Shown here piece after piece: positions 38,614-43,573 of a stretch of 43,573 bases of DNA (positions are counted from its first letter, which is position 1; every line of letters begins with the position of its first letter). The notes below the pieces were generated by a model. That model was given only the letters and a program-made list of their open reading frames with translations. It ran no database searches and had not been told where the DNA came from. The translations under genes were made by a program, and so were the position numbers. This DNA is from UMGS1071 sp045638545 (GTDB lineage Bacteria; Bacillota; Clostridia; Oscillospirales; Acutalibacteraceae): positions 1 through 43,573 of the forward strand of contig JAZUBL010000063.1 in assembly GCA_045638545.1 (NCBI GenBank). The letters run 5' to 3'.

Positions 38614-39006
38614 TTACTCGTCTGCGCCCAGTCTGCCGTGCTTTTCGTAGCGGGCTACCTGGGTAATTTTATTTTCATCATCTACAAAAACTACCTTTGG
38701 GCGGTGGTCTGGTGCTTCTGCTGCATCCATCTGGCAGTAGCACATGATAATAACCTTATCGCCTGGGGATGCACAGCGTGCTGTTGCACCGTTAAGACAG
38801 ATGAGACCGGAACCGCGGTCACCGGCAATCACGTATGTCTCAAAGCGGTTGCCGTTGTCGATGTCTGCAATCTGCACCTTCTCATATTCCAGAATACCGG
38901 ATGCATCCATCAGGTCGCGGTCGATGGTGATGCTGCCTACGTAGTTCAGGTCAGCCTGTGTCACCGTTGCACGGTGAATTTTTGCTTTCAGCATTTCCAG
39001 TGTCAT
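38614..39006 (-). CDS. panD: Aspartate 1-decarboxylase, pyruvoyl-dependent
   Basis: The 130-aa proenzyme makes beta-alanine from aspartate. Self-cleavage occurs between Gly24 and Ser25 (NYVGSITID), giving the pyruvoyl group; Lys9 and the NGATAR segment are conserved active-site parts. It starts behind AAAGGGAG, 34 bp after panC. Confidence 0.96.
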   Translation of the reverse strand: MTLEMLKAKIHRATVTQADLNYVGSITIDRDLMDASGILEYEKVQIADIDNGNRFETYVIAGDRGSGLICLNGATARCASPGDKVIIMCYCQMDAAEAPDHRPKVVFVDDENKITQVARYEKHGRLGADE

Positions 39007-39040
39007 AAATATTCTCTCCCTTTCTATGATCGCTGGTGAT

Positions 39041-39892
39041 TTATTCTTCCACGTGGAAGGTAAAGTTATCGATCAGTCTTGTTTTGCCTACGTAAACTGC
39101 AATAGCAATGAGCACGTCACGGTCTGCAGTTTCCACGTCTTCCATAGTCAGAGCGTCTACCATCTTAATGTAGTCGATCTCTGCCAGGTTCTCTTCTTTA
39201 ATCTCTTCACGAATCACACCAATAATATTCTCTGCGCTGCGCTCGCCTCTGTTCATCAGGGAACGGGCTGCTGTCAGGGAACGGTCCAGCACGCAGGCTG
39301 CGCGCTTTTCCTCTCTGCTGAGATAAGTGTTGCGGGAGCTCTTTGCCAGACCGCTTGGCTCACGAACAATCGGGCAGCCTACTACTTCCACGTCAATGTT
39401 CATATCACGAACCATGCGGCGGATCACAGCCAGCTGCTGGGCATCCTTCTCGCCAAAGTAAGCTCTGTCCGGCGCTACAATGTTGAACAGCTTGGAAACA
39501 ACGGTACATACGCCCTGGAAGTGACCAGGACGCTTTGCACCGCAAAGGTTATCTGTCAGGCCTGTCATGTCCACGTGGGTACAGAAGCCTTCCGGATACA
39601 TTTCTGCTGCTTCCGGGTGGAAGATCAGCGCTGCGCCTGTTTCTTCGCACAGTGCTGCATCCTTCTCCAGATCTCTCGGGTACTGCTCAAAATCTTCGTT
39701 TGGACCAAACTGGATCGGGTTTACAAAAATGCTTACTACAACTTTATCGTTTTCTTCCACAGCCTTTTTGATGAGGCTCTGGTGGCCTTCGTGGAGATAA
39801 CCCATTGTCGGCACAAAACCAACGGACAGGCCTTCCTTTTTCCAGGCCTTCACCTGTTCCCGTACCTGCTGCACGGTTGTTACGATTTCCAT
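39041..39892 (-). CDS. panC: Pantothenate synthetase
   Basis: The 283-aa ATP-dependent ligase joins pantoate and beta-alanine. It has PTMGYLHEGHQSLI (HIGH-like motif), FGPNEDFEQYPR, GEKDAQQLAVI and SSRNTYLS (KMSKS-like). It starts at ATG 39892 behind AGAGGAG, 21 bp after panB. Confidence 0.96.
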   Translation of the reverse strand: MEIVTTVQQVREQVKAWKKEGLSVGFVPTMGYLHEGHQSLIKKAVEENDKVVVSIFVNPIQFGPNEDFEQYPRDLEKDAALCEETGAALIFHPEAAEMYPEGFCTHVDMTGLTDNLCGAKRPGHFQGVCTVVSKLFNIVAPDRAYFGEKDAQQLAVIRRMVRDMNIDVEVVGCPIVREPSGLAKSSRNTYLSREEKRAACVLDRSLTAARSLMNRGERSAENIIGVIREEIKEENLAEIDYIKMVDALTMEDVETADRDVLIAIAVYVGKTRLIDNFTFHVEE

Positions 39893-39913
39893 GTTCTTCG
39901 CTCCTCTAATCTA

Positions 39914-40741
39914 TTAATACAGCTTGTCCAGCACATCATCGCCTACAGTGAAGCAATGCTCCTCTGCAGGGAATGTGCCGTCTGCTACTTCTTTGATGTA
40001 ACCCTGGAATGCCTCGCGCATCAGTGTGCCTGCATCGCCAAAGCGCTTTACAAACTTCGGCACAAAGTCGGAGAACATGCCCAGCATATCCTGGTACACC
40101 AGCACCTGGCCGTCGCAGCCTGCGCCTGCACCAATGCCAATGGTCGGGATAGAAACTGCTGCAGTGATCTTCTCTGCCAGCTTTGCTGGTACGCACTCCA
40201 GTACAATGGCAAATGCGCCTGCTTCTTCCAGCGCTCTTGCGTCGTCAATCAGCTTCTGCGCTGCTTCCAGAGATTTGCCCTGCACCTTAAAGCCGCCGAA
40301 TGCGTTAACAGACTGCGGTGTGAGGCCAATGTGACCCATTACAGGAATGGAAGCCTTTACAATTGCCTTTACCTGCGGCACCATGTCGCTGCCGCCTTCC
40401 AGTTTAACAGCCTGTGCACGGCCTTCCTTGATCAGTCTGCCTGCATTGCGCACAGCTTCTTCTACAGACACCTGGTAGGACAGGAATGGCATATCTGCCA
40501 CAACGAGGGCATTTTTTGCGCCGCGTGTAACAGCTGCTGTGTGGTGCACCATATCATCCATGGTTACGGAGAGGGTATCTTCATAACCAAGCATTACCAT
40601 GCCCAGAGAGTCACCGACGAGGATGGCATTGATGCCTGCTTCGTCAATGAGCTTTGCCATGGAATAATCATAGGCAGTGAGCATGGTGAGTTTTTCTTTA
40701 TTTTCTTTCGCCTTTAAAAAGGTCGCTGTTGTATTTTTCAT
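39914..40741 (-). CDS. panB: 3-methyl-2-oxobutanoate hydroxymethyltransferase
   Basis: The 275-aa TIM-barrel enzyme makes ketopantoate from ketoisovalerate and methylene-tetrahydrofolate. It shows MLTAYDYSMAKLIDEAGI, VGDSLGMVMLGYEDTL (Mg2+-binding Asp), VKLEGG, and HIGLTPQSVNAFGGFKVQG. The start overlaps the panG stop by 4 bp. Confidence 0.96.
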   Translation of the reverse strand: MKNTTATFLKAKENKEKLTMLTAYDYSMAKLIDEAGINAILVGDSLGMVMLGYEDTLSVTMDDMVHHTAAVTRGAKNALVVADMPFLSYQVSVEEAVRNAGRLIKEGRAQAVKLEGGSDMVPQVKAIVKASIPVMGHIGLTPQSVNAFGGFKVQGKSLEAAQKLIDDARALEEAGAFAIVLECVPAKLAEKITAAVSIPTIGIGAGAGCDGQVLVYQDMLGMFSDFVPKFVKRFGDAGTLMREAFQGYIKEVADGTFPAEEHCFTVGDDVLDKLY

Positions 40742-41595
40742 GAAAAAAGATCTCCTAACATCGTTCTCAATTCAGAATAATCCCGCTGGGGATGTTTTAC
40801 GGAAGCAATATCGGTCAGCCGATGGGCCAGCAGGCTGTACAGCATCTGCTGCTCCGGCTGCGCCGCAAGGCTCTGCAGATGACCGGATACTGTCTGCGCA
40901 TCACAGCGCTCCACAGGGCCGGTCAATGCCTGCACTACGTCTTTCTGCAGTGCAGATTCCACGTTGCCGCGGATCAGCGGTGCCAGTGCGTTTCTTGCTG
41001 CATCGCGGTCAAAGCCGCACTGCATCAGCATGGCAATGCCGCTGTCCAGCAGCGCCAGCACATGGTTGCTGACAGTCACCGCCGCGCAGTGATACAGTGT
41101 TTTCTGTTCTTTTGAAATTGGTTGTACCGGGTTGCCCAGCCGGCGAATCAGCGAAACGATGGTGTCCAGATGCGCATCGTCGCCTTCCACGGCAAACACA
41201 GCGTTTTTCATCAGCTGATACCCTGTTTCTTTACTGGAGATCGCCAGCAGCGGATGAACAGAATACCCGTAAGCGTTCCGTTGTTGTATCTCTGAAAAAA
41301 TACCAGATGATAGAGATCCACTACAATGACAAATTATTTTATTTTCAATCGGCAAATCCTTCAGCTGCGCCCATACGTCTGCAATGGCCGCGTCGCTGGT
41401 TGTAACAAACAGAATATCGCTGCGTTCCACCAAGTCCTGCAGCTGTTCAAACCATGCTGTTCCTGTAAAATCTGCCGCTTTCTGTGCGGAGTCCAGACTT
41501 CTGCTGCAGTATCCCACCACAGGGATCCCGTTTTCGCAGAAATATCTTCCAAGGGAAAAACCAACTTTTCCCGCACCTATTAACCCTATCTTCAT
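40738..41595 (-). CDS. panG: Ketopantoate reductase of the PanG type (Rossmann / DUF2520)
   Basis: The 285-aa protein has an N-terminal Rossmann domain (MKIGLIGAGKVGFSLG) and a C-terminal DUF2520 domain (YGYSVHPLLAISSKE, YHCAAVTVSNHVLALLDSGI). PanG from Francisella, with this architecture, reduces ketopantoate to pantoate and replaces PanE. Being first in an operon with panB, panC and panD and no panE makes this assignment good. The start ATG 41595 is behind AAAGGAG; a GTG 9 bp upstream sits too close to that site. Confidence 0.87.
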   Translation of the reverse strand: MKIGLIGAGKVGFSLGRYFCENGIPVVGYCSRSLDSAQKAADFTGTAWFEQLQDLVERSDILFVTTSDAAIADVWAQLKDLPIENKIICHCSGSLSSGIFSEIQQRNAYGYSVHPLLAISSKETGYQLMKNAVFAVEGDDAHLDTIVSLIRRLGNPVQPISKEQKTLYHCAAVTVSNHVLALLDSGIAMLMQCGFDRDAARNALAPLIRGNVESALQKDVVQALTGPVERCDAQTVSGHLQSLAAQPEQQMLYSLLAHRLTDIASVKHPQRDYSELRTMLGDLFS

Positions 41596-41725
41596 TGCGA
41601 CCACTCCTTTCAGAGCGATACTCTGCGGTCCTATTCCGGCCGGGCCGGATATATGCCTCTGAAAATAAAATCACATCTGTTTTTGTAAAAAGGTATAGTT
41701 CCAGCAGGATACCATCCATCTGTAT

Positions 41726-41755
41726 ATTTTATCACATAACTACCGGCCTTTGCAA
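41726..41755 (-). promoter_or_regulatory. Promoter of the pantothenate/CoA operon
   Basis: On the minus strand TTGCAA (41750-41755) and TAAAAT (41726-41731) are 18 bp apart with an extended -10 TG. The ~130-nt leader to panG shows no riboswitch that I can recognise. Confidence 0.6.
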
Positions 41756-41780
41756 TACGATTGGCACATCCAAATCATAG

Positions 41781-41816
41781 AAAAAAGCGTACCTTTCTAT
41801 AAAAAGTACGCTTTCT
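41781..41816. terminator. Terminator after the coiled-coil membrane protein gene
   Basis: AAAGCGTAC and GTACGCTTT form a perfect 9-bp stem with a 13-nt loop; on the minus strand it ends in TTTTTT. Confidence 0.85.
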
Positions 41817-41818
41817 AA

Positions 41819-42745
41819 TCACCATTTTCGATTGATATCTTCAACAAAATACTGATGCGATACCATATCATGCATCGCTCTTTGATTTTGTGCAATAACT
41901 GCCGTGTTATATGCATTTAAAGCTTCATTCTTTTCAATACTCTGCAACGATGCCGCCATGCTAATACTTGCATCATAAAGACGTTCGATATTCTTGTTGG
42001 CCTCTCGCATCGAACATGCTAAATAATATTGATTTTTAACAACTTGATCGAGTTTTTGAATTACAATATCCAATCTTCCAACGATCCGATCCATCTTTAA
42101 CTCATCTTCATATCGGTTGTACGCACCCTCATATCCACCAAGCGTATCACATCTGCCAGATTTTAAATATTCGTAGAAAGTTGCAATTGGAACCGGATCC
42201 CAGTATTTATTATATACAACATTTAATTCATAAAGCTGTTCAAGTGTCGACGTTGTTTCCTTTAAAGTAGCTTTTACTGTGTTGATATCTTCAACTAGTA
42301 ACTTTTTCTCTTCCTCTTCTTTTTCACAACGTTCCATATCACGATAAACTGCATCTGCATATTCTTTAGCGCGCGCATCATTTATTTTCTTTGCCTTTGA
42401 TTTACTTGCAACACAACCCAAAACAGCTGCCAATATGGCTGCTCCAACGCCAATGCCGATACCTACTAACAGCTTAATCCAAAAAGGACCCGGAGCTACG
42501 AAACCTCCAACCAATACACTGAGGGCTGCAATCGAAAATCCAATTCCCACCGCATTTCTTTTATAACTTGTATCTGGAAACACCTCCATTGGTTTTTGTA
42601 TTTCTTTTGCTATACCTAATTTGCGCACTTGGCCTCTTAGTTTTTTAATCAGATTTTCCTGTGTATACTTTTCTTTTTCCAACTCTGATACCGTGCTCAG
42701 ATACTCCATTAATTTTTGTTTTTGTTCTGTTTCCTTGTTTGTCAT
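41819..42745 (-). CDS. Coiled-coil membrane protein of unknown function, 308 aa
   Basis: The protein has an N-terminal coiled coil (about 1-48), two close membrane helices (about 67-84 and 89-111, WIKLLVGIGIGVGAAILAAV), a long charged coiled coil (about 112-170), and a globular/helical end with a Tyr-rich part and RLDIVIQKLDQVVKNQYYLA. I do not recognise a named family. It starts behind AAAGGAG, is divergent from an XRE gene and shares an operator region with it, which suggests XRE control. Confidence 0.8.
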   Translation of the reverse strand: MTNKETEQKQKLMEYLSTVSELEKEKYTQENLIKKLRGQVRKLGIAKEIQKPMEVFPDTSYKRNAVGIGFSIAALSVLVGGFVAPGPFWIKLLVGIGIGVGAAILAAVLGCVASKSKAKKINDARAKEYADAVYRDMERCEKEEEEKKLLVEDINTVKATLKETTSTLEQLYELNVVYNKYWDPVPIATFYEYLKSGRCDTLGGYEGAYNRYEDELKMDRIVGRLDIVIQKLDQVVKNQYYLACSMREANKNIERLYDASISMAASLQSIEKNEALNAYNTAVIAQNQRAMHDMVSHQYFVEDINRKW

Positions 42746-42776
42746 TGTAAAATCATGCTCCTTTCTGTCAAATATA

Positions 42777-42829
42777 ATAATACTTTAGTATTTATAATAT
42801 TGTCAAGTATTACTTTACTATAGTATTAA
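42777..42829. promoter_or_regulatory. Divergent promoters with two TACTWTAGTATT operators
   Basis: TACTTTAGTATT (42781-42792) and TACTATAGTATT (42817-42828) are 36 bp apart. Minus promoter: TTGACA (42801-42806) and TATTAT (42777-42782), 18 bp. Plus promoter: TTGTCA (42800-42805) and TATTAA (42824-42829), 18 bp. Each operator overlaps one -10, as expected for control of both genes by the XRE protein. Confidence 0.7.
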
Positions 42830-42851
42830 TAAACTTGCAAGGAGCGGCATT

Positions 42852-43166
42852 ATGTTTGGAGAACGACTCTACCAATTACGCACACACCGAGGATTGAGCC
42901 AGGCTGAACTGGCTTCTCATCTTAATAAAAGCAAACAAAGTGTTTCCAACTGGGAAAATGACAATATTCTCCCCTCCATTGATATGCTGGTTGCTCTTTC
43001 CAAATTTTTCGGTGTCAGCTGTGACTATCTTTTAGAACTTGATGACCGAAAATATTTAGAAGTTACCGGATTAACTGAAAAAGAGCTGACACACGTTCAG
43101 CTCATCATTGATGATATTCGCAAAAAATACAAGCCTATAACAAACAGGAATTTCTGTTCGTTATAG
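42852..43166 (+). CDS. XRE-family transcriptional regulator, 104 aa
   Basis: The N-terminal helix-turn-helix (ERLYQLRTHRGLSQAELASH, SKQSVSNWENDNILPSIDML) is followed by a short helical tail (LTEKELTHVQLIIDDIRKKY). It starts behind CAAGGAG. It lacks a sensor domain and probably represses itself and the divergent membrane-protein gene. Its last codons form the left arm of the terminator. Confidence 0.88.
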   Translation: MFGERLYQLRTHRGLSQAELASHLNKSKQSVSNWENDNILPSIDMLVALSKFFGVSCDYLLELDDRKYLEVTGLTEKELTHVQLIIDDIRKKYKPITNRNFCSL

Positions 43167-43172
43167 GCTTTT
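43131..43172. terminator. Terminator overlapping the end of the XRE gene
   Basis: AAGCCTATAAC and GTTATAGGCTT form a perfect 11-bp stem; an inner AACAG/CTGTT pairing extends it. It lies between convergent genes. Confidence 0.85.
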
Positions 43173-43179
43173 CGTTTGC

Positions 43180-43573
43180 TTATGGGATAATCAGGTCAAG
43201 GATCAGACCGGCGGCAACGGCTACACCGTAGTTGATGCCGAGGATCATAAAATTCTGGCGCATATGGTGTCTGTTGGCACGGAACAGAATGATCCAGCCA
43301 ACACCTGCGCCGGTACAGAGGCCGGCCACAGTAGAGCCGAAACTGAGGGCGCCTTCTGTGAACAGCTCTGTGATAATTACAGAAGAAGCACAGTTCGGGA
43401 TCAGACCGATAATTGCTGTGAGGAACGGCTGGAAAACGGTGTCATTCAGCAGGAAGGTACCAATGGTATCTTCGCCGATCAGCTCAATGGCAAAACCAAG
43501 GACAAAGCTGACACCGAAAATAAACAGGCCGGTCAGAATGGTGTGGCGGATTGCGGAAAACCAAACGCTCTTG
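43180..43573 (-). CDS. Multi-pass membrane transporter, C-terminal part (ArsP_2-like / putative Mn transporter)
   Basis: The frame is open to the right edge, giving the last 130 residues; the start is outside. Hydrophobic segments surround LIGEDTIGTFLLNDTVFQPF, LIPNCASSVIITELFTEGAL and GSTVAGLCTGAGVGWIILF. This pattern resembles the putative 10-TM heavy-metal exporter family (PF11449) that databases often call a putative manganese transporter. The call comes from pattern memory and the substrate is uncertain. Confidence 0.65.
   Translation of the reverse strand, partial: KSVWFSAIRHTILTGLFIFGVSFVLGFAIELIGEDTIGTFLLNDTVFQPFLTAIIGLIPNCASSVIITELFTEGALSFGSTVAGLCTGAGVGWIILFRANRHHMRQNFMILGINYGVAVAAGLILDLIIP

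Overview
The window looks like a chromosome segment of an anaerobic, moderate-GC Firmicute, probably class Clostridia; a gut Oscillospirales-type organism is my guess and not proven. The reasons are strong AGGAGG-type ribosome sites, Gram-positive sigma-A promoters and a LexA box of Gram-positive type. The gene content agrees: PPi-dependent phosphofructokinase, a Na+-pumping oxaloacetate decarboxylase, aspS-gatCAB, EFR1-type ferredoxin, manganese catalase and PanG-type pantothenate synthesis.

Left part (1-18 kb), central metabolism and translation. It starts with the tail of an NhaC Na+/H+ antiporter, followed by a small unknown gene and yebC. Next come a full-length pyruvate carboxylase, a four-helix-bundle gene and tRNA-Leu(CAA). 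A four-gene Na+-translocating oxaloacetate decarboxylase operon follows (alpha without biotin domain, gamma, separate biotin carrier, beta). Convergent to it are a CFI-box protein and a PAP2 phosphatase. aspS-gatC-gatA-gatB form a transamidation operon, followed by a PPi-phosphofructokinase with a structured leader. The pyc/Oad/NhaC neighbourhood suggests linked oxaloacetate and sodium circuits.

Middle part (18-25.5 kb), mostly single-gene units with their own promoters and terminators. These are a HAD phosphatase, a 72-aa leader-like protein, a Mn catalase, a LexA-box-controlled Y-family polymerase, two GNAT acetyltransferases, a PfkB sugar kinase, a COG1237-like metallo-hydrolase with an altered metal motif, and an EFR1 flavodoxin/ferredoxin fusion. 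Two of these genes share an almost duplicated promoter.

Integrated element (about 25.79-35.71 kb). A 9.9-kb element sits in the 3' end of tRNA-Pro(CGG), bounded by a 15-bp direct repeat. It carries a Tn916-type integrase, a divergently transcribed XRE repressor with operator repeats, a small HTH protein and an excisionase-like protein. Its replication module is an initiator, four 22-bp iterons and a primase-helicase fusion. Further genes are small ORFs, two of them apparently frameshifted (one by an exact 13-bp tandem duplication), a sigma-region-4-like regulator, and an RHH / DUF4258 / YgiT cassette that looks like a toxin-antitoxin system. A structured non-coding stretch lies before the right end. 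There is no relaxase, capsid or terminase gene, so a phage satellite or an autonomously replicating integrative element is the best reading. This is the most interesting part of the window.

Right part (35.7-43.6 kb). tRNA-Pro and tRNA-Gln share a strong promoter. A membrane-anchored unknown gene precedes a six-gene pantothenate/CoA operon (panG-panB-panC-panD-coaX-coaBC, all on the minus strand). A divergent pair (coiled-coil membrane protein and XRE regulator) has operator-like repeats between its genes. The window ends in a partial multi-pass membrane transporter.
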